From Acanthosepion esculentum (lineage: Eukaryota; Mollusca; Cephalopoda; Sepiida; Sepiidae): 64,000 nt of DNA. The number at the start of each line of letters is the position of its first letter. Position 1 is the stretch's first letter. The stretch covers positions 51,206,455 through 51,270,454 of the forward strand of contig OZ038517.1 of the NCBI GenBank assembly GCA_964036315.1. Reading direction: 5' to 3'. Both the position numbers and the translations under genes were made by a program. The notes under the pieces were generated by a model, which was not told the DNA's origin, did not search any database, and was given only the letters and a program-made list of their open reading frames with translations. Of the stretch, positions 1 through 10,084 are shown piece by piece.

Positions 1-470
1 CCAGAACATCAGGAATCCTGGGTATGACGATAAACTACATCCAGCAGCAAGGCCTCTGATCAGGAGGTTTTGAGGAGCGTGGAACCACCTCTTAATTGCT
101 GGTGTTCCCAGGTTCACCCTGATCCGGGGTGGTAGCACCTGTTATGGGCAAATAGTTGACCCCACAACCTGACTCAAAACACTATGAATGTGTAAAAATA
201 GATTTTAGTACCAGAAATACATTAAAAAAAATTAGTATCAGCAATAAATATTTGAAAAAAGAAAATATTACCAGAAATAAAAAGCTTGTCAGCATTAAAT
301 AACCCATTGAGGTTAATATGCCACAAAACAAACCAAACTATACATTTAAAAAAAAATATTACCAGCTATATATTTTTGAAAAAAAAAGAAGGAAATTTTG
401 TCGGCATTAAATAACCCATTGTGATTGATATGCCGGGAAACAAAATAAACCAAACCAAACTAGAACATCA
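1..470 (+). mobile_element. 5S-class SINE, 5'-truncated by window edge
   Basis: The body matches the complete 5S-headed SINE near 14.4 kb: a CCTGGGTATGACGA block, the GGGTGGTAGCACCTG block and a GGGCAAATAGTT block. It is followed by AT-rich stretches built of repeated 'accagnaatacattttt' units. Two tails of the form AATAACCCATTG..TTGATATGCC occur near 300-340 and 405-465. The 5S promoter part is missing at the window edge. Confidence 0.75.
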
Positions 471-529
471 GTTGGACATCCCATGCAACGCGAAACACAA
501 TTTACGGAGAAATGAGACCAATCTCTCTT

Positions 530-1100
530 AAGCTCAAACAAAAATGATTACAGTTTGCCTTTCCACTGCCACCGAGTGGGCAGGGAAATCGTCTCATCCT
601 TACTCCTATGACATCCTTCTGGAAGCGGCTTCTCACGAAAATTGACTTTCCCAGACACCATAGCTCGGGACTCAGGGTTGGACATTGGGGATCTGGGGGC
701 AGCAATACAGGACCGAACAGTGTGGAAAGGGATTGTCAATGGAGTTCCGATCAACCATAGGGTGTTCACCATGTTCGCCAAAATCTATGAATATAGAATC
801 CAGCGCAGTACGTAATCTTTTCAATGAAACAACGTCAATAACAATAGTAGCAGCTGTTCAGTAATTCTTCAGTCTTCGATATCAGAGGTTGGCAGTGAAT
901 ATTCGGAGAAAAAAAACATGGCCGCCTTTATACACGTCTCATTGAATATTTTGAGCTTTCTGATTGGTTAACTGCTATTGGTGAACTATAAAATGAGTCA
1001 GCTCATTTTGGTTGTCTCACTAGAACACAAAGTACCCAAAAACTGTAACATAGGGAGGTCAAAGGATGATGATTATGATGATGATGATGAAGGAATATTT
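530..1100 (+). pseudogene. LINE reverse-transcriptase C-terminal fragment and 3' region
   Basis: A plus-strand frame around 640-815 reads DIGDLGAAIQDRTVWKGIV and ends at a TAA near 813. This resembles the C-terminal 'D(T/S)GL..L..AMQDR..W..IV' segment of APE-type LINE proteins and may be the same family as the relic at 56.4-57.6 kb. Upstream codons are disrupted. A GATGATGAT microsatellite near 1067-1090 would fit a LINE 3' tail. Only about 60 residues are recognisable. Confidence 0.5.
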
Positions 1101-1205
1101 AGACAGCAAGTATTCATCCAAATAAGTTTGTTAAAAAAATAAGCGACAAGGTTTAACCTTTTACTCTATTTTTATCCGATTTTCGAATGTATTGAGTATT
1201 GTACA

Positions 1206-1485
1206 CGAAATTATGGATAAACCATCCGAAGTTCACTATTTAAATTATTCGGACTATTGTCCACATCTTTGTCGCCATGTTTATCACAACGTTTCGGCTG
1301 TCGTACGCTCCGGCCTTCTTCAGGTAGTTGGAATGTCGAACTGAACCCTTTATTTCGCTCAATGGGGTAGACTGTTCTAGTTCCACGTGCCATGTCTAAT
1401 GGATGTCAGTTATCTCCAGTTAATTCCCCTCTGAAAGTTCTCCACTGCCTTAACCAAGTATTGAACTCACACTCACGGACACAAG
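1206..1485 (-). mobile_element. tRNA-headed SINE-like copy 1 (inverted pair)
   Basis: Minus-strand copy of an element with a tRNA-like promoter (GTGGATAAAGGCGTTG as A-box region, GAGTTCAATACC as B box) and a conserved hairpin block GAAGGCCGGAGCGT..CGGCCGAAACGTT. It runs into the next copy head to head around 1487, so the two make a near-perfect fold-back. Confidence 0.65.
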
Positions 1486-1850
1486 GCACAGTGGATAAAG
1501 GCGTTGATTAGATCCAGTGACAGGACCCAAAGTGTGTGAGTTCAATACCTGGTTAAGGCAGTGGAGAACTTTCAGAGGGAAATTAACAGGAGATAACTGA
1601 CATCGATTAGATATGTCACGTGGAACAAGAACAGTCTACCCCATTGAGCGAAATAAAGGGTTCAGTTCGATATACCAACCACCTGAAGAAGGCCGGAGCG
1701 TACAACAGCCGAAACGTTTTGATAAACATGGCGACAAATATGAGGACAATAATTTGTATAATGTAAATAGTGTACATAATACCTCATCTCAGAAATATAG
1801 ACACATCCGAAGTTCGTCATTTATTATTGATTTGTTCAAAATTACGTCAT
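1486..1850 (+). mobile_element. tRNA-headed SINE-like copy 2
   Basis: Plus-strand partner of the preceding copy, with the same blocks in order: tRNA-like head, GTGGAACAAGAACAGTCTAC, the CTGAAGAAGGCCGG..GCCGAAACG hairpin block, then a tail ending CTCATCTCAGAAATATAGAC. An open frame in it is incidental, since other copies do not keep it. Confidence 0.65.
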
Positions 1851-1869
1851 TTTAAGTGGGTTCCTGGGT

Positions 1870-2160
1870 TTGAAATAGACGCATTTTTTTTCAAACAGTG
1901 TGTATTATTACTTGCATTATTTACATTCGGACTTCATTGCCATATTCACAACGTTTCGTCCGTTCTTCAGGTGATTGGAATTTCGTACCGAAACCCTTTA
2001 TTTCATCCACCGGGGTAGATTGTTCTAGTTCCACATGCCATGCCTCTTCCAGATGTCTCAGTTATTTCCCTTCATACACAGATGTCCTCAAGGACACATG
2101 GCCCCGTGGATAAAGGCGTTGGTTAGATCCAATGACTAGACCCAAAGATATGTGAGTTCA
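1870..2160 (-). mobile_element. tRNA-headed SINE-like copy 3
   Basis: A diverged minus-strand copy with CAACGTTTCGTCCGTTCTTCAG, GGGGTAGATTGTTCTAGTTC and a head of the GTGGATAAAGGCGTTGG type at its right end. It pairs head to head with copy 4 and repeats the fold-back layout of copies 1 and 2. Confidence 0.6.
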
Positions 2161-2194
2161 GTACCAGGCCACAGCAGTGGTGAGCCAAAAACTT

Positions 2195-2450
2195 GGAGAG
2201 TTGAGTTAAAGGGAAATAACTGAGACATCCGGAAGAGGCGTGGCATGTGGAACTTGAGCAATATACCCCGGTGGATGAAATAAAAGGGTTCGATTCGAAA
2301 TTCCAATCATCTGAAAAAAAGTCGGAGCGTACAACGGCCGAAACGTTGTGAATATAGCAATGAAAGCGAGGCTAACAGCCCGAATAATGTGAATAATGCA
2401 AGTAATCATAATACCTCATCTCAGAGATATAGACAGAGTGTGTATAATAT
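2195..2450 (+). mobile_element. tRNA-headed SINE-like copy 4
   Basis: Plus-strand diverged copy with ACTTGAGCAATATACCCCGG, GTCGGAGCGTACAACGGCC, CGAAACGTTGTG and the tail CTCATCTCAGAGATATAGAC. The best B-box candidate, GAGTTCAGTACC, lies just upstream near 2155. Confidence 0.6.
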
Positions 2451-2562
2451 CTATTGGTCTGCGCCCTCAAGAAGACTTAATAAATAAAATATGCTCTCCG
2501 GCGGCGTTTATATCTTCGTTCTCTTTGTAGTAGAAGACACCATTGAATTGGGCATGCTCGGC

Positions 2563-2615
<53 letters not shown>

Positions 2616-2698
2616 GAAAGAGGGGGAGAGGGGGAGAGGGAAGGGAGAGAGAAAGAGGGGGAGAGGGAGAGGGGGAGAGAGAGGGGGAGGGAGAGAGA
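2563..2698 (+). repeat. (GA)n / GA-rich simple repeat
   Basis: Pure (GA)n followed by degenerate GAGGGAGAGG runs. Serine/leucine- or arginine/glutamate-rich frames across it come from the repeat and are not genes. Confidence 0.95.
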
Positions 2699-2739
2699 GT
2701 CACAGGGATTCTATTTCAAACACGAGTATCCACTCAAAA

Positions 2740-3085
2740 TAAAATTTAAATATATGTCGACACATGTGGAAGCAATGCAGGTATAGCTTCTTCTACCACT
2801 GCTCGAACCCGGAAGTCCTGCGATTCACCCTGGAGGCACCTCCCAGATGAGAACACCTGCTCTAAAAGCTCAAAATAGATGAACTTTACCATATTCCACT
2901 GACTGTTCACGAAGACCTTAACGTGCTGGACACTTGCTTTAGACATTGAAATAGAGTGTTCAGAAGTTCACCGTCATGAATTATGGGAGTTGAATTCGCT
3001 AATAAAAGAGAATATCTTAACGAAGAGTAAGAATGAGTCGCATGTCTTCTCCCCGACACTCTAAAGGAAAGCTAGCATGTGTTAA
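2740..3085. other. Unassigned sequence
   Basis: Not repeated elsewhere in the window as far as I can see. A 66-codon minus-strand frame (2746-2946) has normal-looking composition (FELLEQVFSSGRCLQGE) but no family that I recognise. It could be a transposase scrap. Confidence 0.3.
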
Positions 3086-3744
3086 AAAATAAATTTACTT
3101 CACTTTGATGCCAGTTTTATTATTCAATCTTGTCTAAAACTTGTTTTAGAGAACTGGAGACTTTACTTAACAATCAATCCTCGTAATTTTGAAGAGAAAT
3201 AAATTTGGTTCATTTTGATACCAGTTTGATTATTCTATCTGATCTAAATCTTGTTTCATAGAATTGGAGACTTTACTCATCAATCAATCCTCGTAATTTT
3301 GAAGAGAAATAAATTTGGTTCATTTTGATACCAGTTTGATTATTCTATCTGATCTAAATCTTGTTTCATAGAATTGGAGACTTTACTCATCAATCAATCC
3401 TCGTAATTTTGAAGAGAAATAAATTTGGTTCATTTTGATACCAGTTTGATTACTCTATCTGATCTGAATCTTGTTTTATAGAATTGGAGACTTTACTTAT
3501 CAATCAATTCTAGTAATTTTGAAGATAAATAAATTTGGTTCATTTTGATACCAGTTTCATTATTCTATCTGGTCTGAAACTTGTTTAATAGAATTAGAGA
3601 CTTTACTAATCAATCAATCCTCGTTATTTTGAAAAGAAATAAATTTGGTTAATTTTGATACAAGTTTCATTATTCTGGTCTGAAAATTGTTTCATGGAAT
3701 TGGGCAATGTACTTATCAATCAACACTCGCAGTTCTGAAGTTTC

Positions 3745-3745
<1 letters not shown>
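3085..3745 (+). repeat. 110-bp tandem repeat, about six units
   Basis: TCGTAATTTTGAAGAGAAAT recurs at 3181, 3291, 3401, 3511 and 3621, a constant 110-bp spacing. Middle units are nearly identical and edge units are diverged, as expected for array turnover by unequal exchange. It ends in (CT)n at about 3748-3782. Confidence 0.95.
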
Positions 3746-3782
<37 letters not shown>

Positions 3783-3783
<1 letters not shown>

Positions 3784-4317
3784 TCCTTCTTTTTTTGTAT
3801 ACGAAGGTGGATTAATAACTTACGAAAATTATCAGCTGAATATTGGTTTAAAATTTTCAATATATAATATCTTATCTATGTGATTAAGAGTCAGGCATCC
3901 ATTTAAGTGCCTTGATAAATAAGGAGCCAGAAGTGACAGGAAGTTAATGAGAGCTATGATCGCCCAAGTCTTATCTACTCATAGGCTGACTATGAAGAAA
4001 TAATGCTAGAGCTGTGAAATCTTGCATGCATTAATGTCACCTCTTCTGATTAATACCTACGAAGGGTTTTGGATTCAACCAATATGGGATTCGTAAGAAA
4101 AATCTGGCCATTTAATCAGATTATAGGCCGTGGGTCGGAACTTAAAAAATAAATATTTATTGTATAAAACGAATGCTTTTTATTATTATTAGGCTACAAA
4201 CTAATTGACCCACACAAAAAAGGAAGAGACAGAACGATCTATGAGGAGGCGGTGAAAAACTCTCGGTCGAAAGATGGGATTCAGTGAGCTTATTTTTTTA
4301 TTTTTTGTCCAATACAT
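3783..4317. other. Gap with mariner-end-like repeat
   Basis: Mostly AT-rich unassigned DNA. Positions 3979-4055 (ATAGGCTGACTATGAA, CTTGCATGCATTAAT) repeat the sequence at 4350-4412 just inside the mariner relic, so this is probably a second mariner end or solo terminal segment. Confidence 0.5.
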
Positions 4318-5200
4318 TCGCATAAAAGAGTGTGCTGAAAAGTTCATAGGCTGACTATGAAGGAATTATAGTAGAGCTGTGAAATCTTGCATGCATTAAT
4401 TTCAACTCTTCTTATTAATAACTGAATCGTTTCCTTCAGGGTAAACTGGCATCTGACTGTTCAAAGAAGACCTCAGAATTAACTAGTAGTCACTTCTCTT
4501 GAAAAGGGGACAAAATTTGGTATTGTGGTGCTATCAAATACCTACAGAAAAAGAGTTTAGCCACCCACTGCCAAGGGCATGCTGACAAGGTTGCTCCGTT
4601 AGAGGATGAAGCTCCAGCGCCAAAAGTGGGCAGCTGAATTGAGGAGGGGAAGTTCTGAAGATGACCCAAAGTCTGTACATCCTGCAACTGTCACCACCGA
4701 GGAAACATTGATAATGTTCACCTCATGGTATTTGATGACAGGCGATTAACTGTAATTCAAATAGCCAATGCTATTGTCATATCTACTAAGAGAGAGTTAA
4801 GGTTATTCTGCACAATGAACTTGGGCTGACAAAGGTTTCTTTTCAGTGAGTGTCACGTCTTCTGACACCTGATCAAAAGTGCACCGGGCTGATCATACCA
4901 TGAGAAAATCTGACATTGTCTGAGGCAGATCCAGCTGATTACCATGAACATTTCCTAGCCCAGAATGAATGTTGGGTTCTTTGGGCCAAAGAAAATGAGA
5001 CAATCTATGCTGTGAAAACATTCTTCCTCAAAGAGGGTCAAGGTCATTTCATCTGCAGGAAAGGTGATGGCCTCATTTTTTGTTTTGTTTTGCAAAATGC
5101 ATTGTTTATTGACTATCTTCAAAAGGGTTTCACCATCAATGGAGAGTACTATGCCAATTTGCTGATGTAGTTACGAAAGGCTATCAAAACCAAGCGCCCA
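4318..5200 (+). pseudogene. mariner transposase relic
   Basis: The end motif GTGCTGAAAAGTTCATAGGC at about 4332 is typical of mariner termini. Downstream, in broken frames, come a helix-turn-helix region (DNVHLMVFDDRRLTV, QIANAI), then pieces resembling the mariner 'LTPDQK' and 'DECWV' segments, and finally FIDYLQKGFTINGEYYANLL near 5103-5165. The catalytic domain stops here: the second and third metal-binding aspartates and the right terminal repeat are missing. Several stops and frameshifts make it dead. It runs into a SINE fragment at about 5200. Confidence 0.85.
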
Positions 5201-5335
5201 GGACCTTGTTTCGGTTCGAAATTACTACGTATATCCCCTGGAGAAGGCCGGAGCGTACGACGGCCGAAATATCGTGAATATGACAATAAAGACGACAACA
5301 ACAGCCCGAACGATGTAAATACTGTAGAAAAATAA
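5195..5335 (+). mobile_element. SINE-like fragment (GGCCGAAA block)
   Basis: Contains GGAGAAGGCCGGAGCGTACG, ACGGCCGAAATATCG and the following 'gacaataaagacgacaacaacagcccgaa' type tail seen in the 1.2-2.4 kb copies. The head is missing. Confidence 0.6.
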
Positions 5336-5547
5336 CAAGGCAGCGGGTAATTTTATGCTTTTATGGCGAATAACGAGGTTAGATGACATATTCTGCTAAA
5401 ACGCTAAGTGTGTCGATATGCAATCATTTTCTATAGTTGTATCGTTGTTAGATGTTTTGTTGGTATTTTTTTTTCAGACAAGCTCTTTTTATATGCTCGA
5501 TGAAACCTTAGCTTTGAAATATTTCTCTTGGCCTTGCCTTTATTAGA

Positions 5548-5596
<49 letters not shown>

Positions 5597-5904
5597 GTAA
5601 TTATAAAATCTCGACTTTTTCGTTCGGTAACCCTCTGGTGTTAATCTCTAGTTAAAAGCTAATAGGCAGATGTGATCAATTAATGACTTGAACGCAGTGA
5701 TTTAAACTCCGTCTGCGGTTCGAGGAAAAATCAGGTTCGGCTGTTCAAGGCGATTATATTCGTCGGCACCGTATTGGATATCATTTTTTTTCTTGGCTTC
5801 TTCCTCCTCTCTCTTTCCAACTCCCCCTCTCTCTCTCATTCCACATTTTCTTTATCACATTTTCTCGTTTTTTCCCCTATAACTATCTGAAAAGTTCTCA
5901 GCCT
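5336..5904. other. No gene; (AAT)n microsatellite and pyrimidine tract
   Basis: (AAT)n at 5547-5596 and a CT-rich stretch near 5795-5840. Nothing else recognised. Confidence 0.7.
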
Positions 5905-6235
5905 TATTGTTCTTTCATTGATTCGTTTTTTACGGTTTATCAACCTTTTGAGGGTCATTTAAAACAGAAAACATATTTTTAGATTGTAAGAATTTTTTTT
6001 CGGATAATAATGGTTTTAGTGATAAAAGTCTTACCCATAGCTGGGGGGGAGGGAGAAGATTCATACCTGATTAAAATTTGATAAACAAACAAGAAATTAC
6101 AATATGGATATAAAGTAGTAGATCATTTCCATATTACAATCAATAGAAAGACTGATCCCTCATTTTATGACCACGGTTGTTTCTATACATTTATATTCCA
6201 GAGAGTGTAGATAAATCTAAAAGGCATGTATGCGT
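5905..6235 (-). mobile_element. SINE tail with internal 140-bp cassette
   Basis: Minus-strand tail of the 5S-tRNA SINE (ACGGTTTATCAACC, AGATTGTAAGAA, CCCATAGCTGGGG). A block at about 6095-6230 (ATATTACAATCA..ACTGATCCCTCA, CCAGAGAGTGTAGATAAATC) recurs at about 25240-25375 in the same position between two tails. Confidence 0.65.
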
Positions 6236-6239
6236 ACTT

Positions 6240-6655
6240 AATCAGTATTTCATTAATTGATTGATTCGTTTTTTACGGCTTATCAACCCTTTGTAGGTTA
6301 TTTAAAGCCCAATGACATTTTTAGATTGTAAGACTTTTTTTAAATTGGGGGAGATAATAATGATTTAGTGATACAAGTTTTACTATTTAACCCATAGCTG
6401 GGGGGTAAAAAGAGGTAGATTCATAGATTTCCTCAAGGAAATTTGAGCGTACATGAATATAACGAACCCGACTGGAATTGGAACTCGGCTCTCCGATTAA
6501 AAAATTCCGATCCGTTACACCAATCGCACGTCCAAGCTTAAAGCACCCGGTATTAACAAGCGGTCACCCATCTAGATACTGACCGGACTCGACGTTGTTT
6601 AACTTCGGTGATCGTACGGGAACTGGTGTTTCAACGTAATATAGCCATCGTTAGA
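6240..6655 (-). mobile_element. Composite SINE with 5S rRNA head and tRNA-like part
   Basis: Read on the minus strand, it starts with a 5S rRNA-like head: GGCTATATTACGTTGAAACA, GTACGATCACCGAAGTTAA, GTATCTAGATGGGTGACCGC and a final TACCGGGTGCT. This covers the 5S internal promoter region. A tRNA-like segment follows (TTGGTGTAACGGAT, then GAGCCGAGTTCCAATTCC as B box), then the AGCTATGGG block and a tail GGTTGATAAGCCGTAAAAAA. The 5S+tRNA fused head resembles the plan of AmnSINE-type elements. The body is different. Confidence 0.9.
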
Positions 6656-6889
6656 CTTTGATTTTCATACACGGCCATAATTCTGGTCATTGGGCACTTT
6701 GATGTGGTGTAATTGTTAAAAAATTTTTTTTCGCTAGATTAACTACGACTGAGTAGTGAGTTCGATCCTCACTGTGTGCCCATACTTTCTGCTTTGTGCC
6801 ACATCTAAGCCACGCTTGATAAATCGCCATAATTCCAGTCATATTTCGATGAAGAAGTCAAAAATGTTCTTTGTAACAGACATGAAGTC

Positions 6890-7305
6890 ATTATTATTAT
6901 TATTATTATTACTGAATGGAGATAGTTTCGCCCAATACCGCAAATTGCTACTAAATCAAAACATCAACCTGAAAACTCGAATCATAGTCTCAAATAGCCT
7001 CGTCAGATCGAGACTGGATTTCCTGCATGGCGCCAAACCCGTTCAGAAATATATGTCAGCTGTATACGAACGCTTCTTAAGAAGGAAAACAGGTAAAAAA
7101 AAGGCTTTGATCGAGTAAAACCTGAGTTAAGATCACCCTTCTCTGAACATTGTGGCTGGTGCCATACAATCACAAACCAAGAACTGTGCCAAATAACAGA
7201 ACCCACAACACTTGAGGACTACCAACAGCAGCAACAAATAAAATGGATAGCACGTGTAACTCGAAGAGAAGATAATGGTAACATTCTACACTACTTCAAA
7301 TAAAA
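6890..7305 (+). pseudogene. LINE C-terminal fragment (QQQQ..W type)
   Basis: Frames read LKTRIIVSNSLVRSRLDF, then YERFLRRKTG, then after a frameshift CQITEPTTLEDYQQQQQIKW and ARVTRREDNG. This is the post-polymerase region of an APE-type LINE, ending LHYFK and a stop near 7302. An (ATT)n tract lies at its left edge (6892-6911). A minus-strand piece of the same family is at 18.0 kb. Confidence 0.65.
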
Positions 7306-7335
7306 GGTTAGGAAGGAACCCCCCCTTGACTCCGC

Positions 7336-7690
7336 ATGCCATCTTATAACTTTATAAGAGCTGGATCAGGCCGAAAATTGGGTAATGTTGCCGTATACGG
7401 GTGGGAGCTGCCTAGTTCTCATTTTCCAGTCTCGATAGAGTTCAAAAGCGTCTCTGAGTCCTTGTGGGTGACGAATTATTTTCCACCATCCAACCTCTCT
7501 CACACAGGCTGGGCGTTGAAAGCCTCTCACTGTTCTATAACCACTTCCATAGAAAGTACTCGAACGAACTACGTTTGTGGTTCCGCCGGGTCTAACCTTC
7601 AGGTTTAGGGCCCGCTATGCTACTTATATTGTAGCAAACCACCTACATTCCCTCTGACAGTTTTATAGAAAAATGGGAACAAAAAATATT
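7336..7690 (+). pseudogene. LINE 3' fragment, YCCHIW family
   Basis: Degenerate copy of the end of the LINE seen at 52.2 and 55.3 kb. It keeps ATCTTATAACTTTATAAGAG (the LYKS.IRP segment), HRRDVASLSLLYR-like codons and a CTAGGGCCCGCTATGC-like stretch. Several frameshifts. Confidence 0.65.
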
Positions 7691-7734
7691 TATTTAACAT
7701 CAGTTCAATTACCGCCGATCCGATCCCAAACTAC

Positions 7735-8450
7735 CGCCAGTCACGATGAACAGATGTCCCCTCGGAGAGGCACTGTGCCTTGAGAGGATATTGGGCCTCC
7801 AACTGACGCCCTACCTCAAGTGGAACTTTTATACATGATCCATCGCAAAAGACGCAGGTAAAACGATCAGCTCCCTGTACCGCTCTAGTAAGTACCTGTC
7901 TCCTCATGCTATCCTCTATCTTTATAAGAGCCAGATCAGACCGAGAATGGCGTATTGTTGCCATATTGGGCAGGAGCTGACCAGACCTCACTTTCCAGTC
8001 TTGATAGAGTCTCTGAGTCCTTGTTAGGGAAGAACTATTTTCTACCCTCCAACCTCTCTCTCTCTCTCACTCACAGGCGGGATGTGGCGAGCCTCTCACT
8101 GCTCTATCGCTACTTCCATGGAAAGTGCTCGGACGAACTACATACCGCTATTTGGTTCCGCCAGAGCCTTCACGGCTAGGACCTGCTATGCCCACTTACA
8201 TTGTAGTGAAGCACCCGCATTCCCTCCGTATTCCATCGGTGAGAAATCACTTCCACTCGAACAGCCTCTTCCCGCGAACCACTGCTATGTAGAACAAACT
8301 CCCAAGACGATGTTTCCTCCATGACTACAATCTTAACCTGTTCGAGTCTAGGGTTAACCGTCATGTTCCCGTCCTATATGTATAAACTTCTTAACGTAAT
8401 CGTCTACCGCGAGTGGCCCCTAGGAATTGTACAGGGTGAACCTTATTGTC
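7735..8450 (+). pseudogene. LINE 3' fragment, YCCHIW family
   Basis: The plus strand reads LGLQLTPYLKWNFYT, then LYKSQIRPRMAYCCHI (about 7917-7966), HRRDVASLSLLYRYFHGKCS (about 8069-8130) and a 3' part with LNLFES-like codons near 8328. The order matches the 3' end of the long LINE at 53-56 kb. It is a 5'-truncated, frameshifted copy adjoining another copy on its left. Confidence 0.8.
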
Positions 8451-8690
8451 GAAAAAATGAGGTATTTGCAGGGCGTAACAGTGGCGCTGTCCAAGGGGAA
8501 AACAAGCAAATTTATAGATTATTACTGAGTCAGAAGCAGCACCCTGGGATACAAATATACAAGGCTCAGTGTATCCATCAGAGCACCCCGTCTGATAAGA
8601 GTATAGCTGCCACATGCCTCATAGCTTCGCGTATACACCGATCTTCAAGGTCAAATAGATTTAATTCCCTGAATGAACCTGTGCCGTAAA
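8451..8690. other. LINE 3' untranslated-like sequence
   Basis: The left part continues the 3' UTR of the preceding copy (the 'gagtggcccctaggaattgtacag' region just before 8451 is paralogous to 26.96-27.0 kb). The rest is unassigned. Confidence 0.4.
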
Positions 8691-9200
8691 TGAGGACAGA
8701 TGTCATGTAGCAGTTCAGTACTCTTTTCTTTGTTATCAAAGAAATCCTCCTCACACTCTGCCCAGCTTTTGAAATACGTCCTTGGCCATCCCAATACGTC
8801 TACGGATTTCAGTGTCGCACTTATCGTCCTCTGTCAAAACGCTTCCCAGATATTTAAACTTCCGCTTTTGCTTGATTTTAGTGTCCCCGACCTGCAAATA
8901 GCATTTTGGGCTCATCCTTTTACAGATGACCATGCATTTTGTCTTCCTGTAGTTCGTGCTTAGTCCTTTCATCTCACTATCCGCCGCTACCTTCTGTAGG
9001 AGATTTTGTAATTTCTTTTCCGTGTCTGCTATTAGTACTGTGTCATCTGCGTATGTTATGTTGTTAAGATTGTGGCCGCCAATGCTAAATCCCGGTAGGA
9101 TTTCCAATTCTCTCGGAATTGCCTCGCTGTATAGGTTGAATAAGTCCGGTGAGAAGACACATCCTTGCCTTACGGTCCTTTCTATTTTTGTATATCCGCT
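8691..9200 (-). pseudogene. RTE-like LINE reverse transcriptase, inverted 5' part
   Basis: The minus strand encodes the RT palm and thumb: ITYADDTVLIADTEKKLQNL (catalytic YADD intact, near 9040), LSTNYRKTKCMVICKRM, FKYLGSVLTEDDKCDTEIRR and GMAKDVFQKL. The arrangement is that of RTE/BovB-type polymerases. Upstream codons (LFNLYSEAIPRELEI) continue to about 9190. Fingers and endonuclease are absent. The plus-strand C-terminus begins immediately to the right. Confidence 0.85.
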
Positions 9201-9560
9201 CTACAGAAGGATGCTAAGGATATCATGGACCAAGCATGTGAGCAACGATGAGGTTTTGGAGAGGATGCAAACAAGGAGGAAGCTTATACTTAATATCAAG
9301 AAGAGGCAGCTGAAGTTTCTGGGAACATATTGAGGAAGGAGGGCCTGGAGAATCTGATACTCACGGGTGGAATAAAGGGAAAGACAGGCAAGAGAAAACA
9401 ACGCGTGTCATAACTGGCGGATTTAAGCGAGTGGATGACAGAACGTGGTCTGGGGGAGGAAGCAGAGGGAAGGAACTTGCTGAGAGCTGCATGGGATAGA
9501 CGGAGGTGGAGAGCCATAATCGCCTACGTCCTGAACGGACATGGCACATAAAAAGAAGAA
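9198..9560 (+). pseudogene. RTE-like LINE C-terminus
   Basis: Plus-strand frame with RMLRISWTKHVSNDEVLERM and IKKRQLKFLG, then frameshifted KEGLENLILTG and SEWMTERGLG-like codons, ending before GAACGGACATGGCACATAAA. This is the part that normally follows the palm at 8691-9200, here in opposite orientation. Confidence 0.8.
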
Positions 9561-9589
9561 AGACTCGGCTAGCGTCGAGATATCATTAA

Positions 9590-9845
9590 TTCACAGTTGA
9601 GTTCGCTAGATGTAACCATAAGTTTTATGCTAACAGTTTCTTTTCTCGCACTTTTCGCTTGTGGAACTCCTTTCAATGCTCACCAGCCAACTTTAATCTA
9701 AAAAAAATTAAATGCACTGTCAATTGCTATCTACTATCCTCCTGACTATTATTTCTGTTCTCGCTCATTATTAATGTTTCTGTTTCCAATTCTTGTGCCT
9801 TAGTGGCTTTATTGCCTTGCTTGGGGTGGACTAGATTAACAAACA
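9590..9845 (+). pseudogene. LINE 3' end, YCCHIW family
   Basis: Carries SRTLWNSF-type codons (CTTGTGGAACTCCTTTC), TGCACTGTCAATTGCTATCT and the 3' UTR TTAGTGGCTTTATTGCCTTG. This matches the terminal 200 bp of the 53-56 kb LINE. Confidence 0.65.
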
Positions 9846-10084
9846 AAAAAAAGATGTTTTGGAGCAAATAGCAACTGGCGATGAAAAAATACATTTATTG
9901 ACGGAAAGTAAAATGATGAAAACCCTGGCTGGATTTCAGAACAGCTTTCAACATCTGAACTTAAAGGGACTCTATGGAGGCAAAGAAATAAACATATTTG
10001 CAGACTAAGCCACATTTGCAACAAGTAGTTGGCTCTTTACGAGTGCAGGCTGCAATTCTTAAGCGAATCAATTTTAATCAATTC
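9846..10084. other. Unassigned
   Basis: No recognisable element. It starts with the A-rich tail of the preceding LINE end. Confidence 0.4.

Noticed and set aside
1640..1730. CTGAAGA..GGCC hairpin..GAAACG as a hammerhead
   Set aside because: The core is near CUGANGA but has an extra A before stem II, and no stem I or III pairing can be drawn in any of the copies read.
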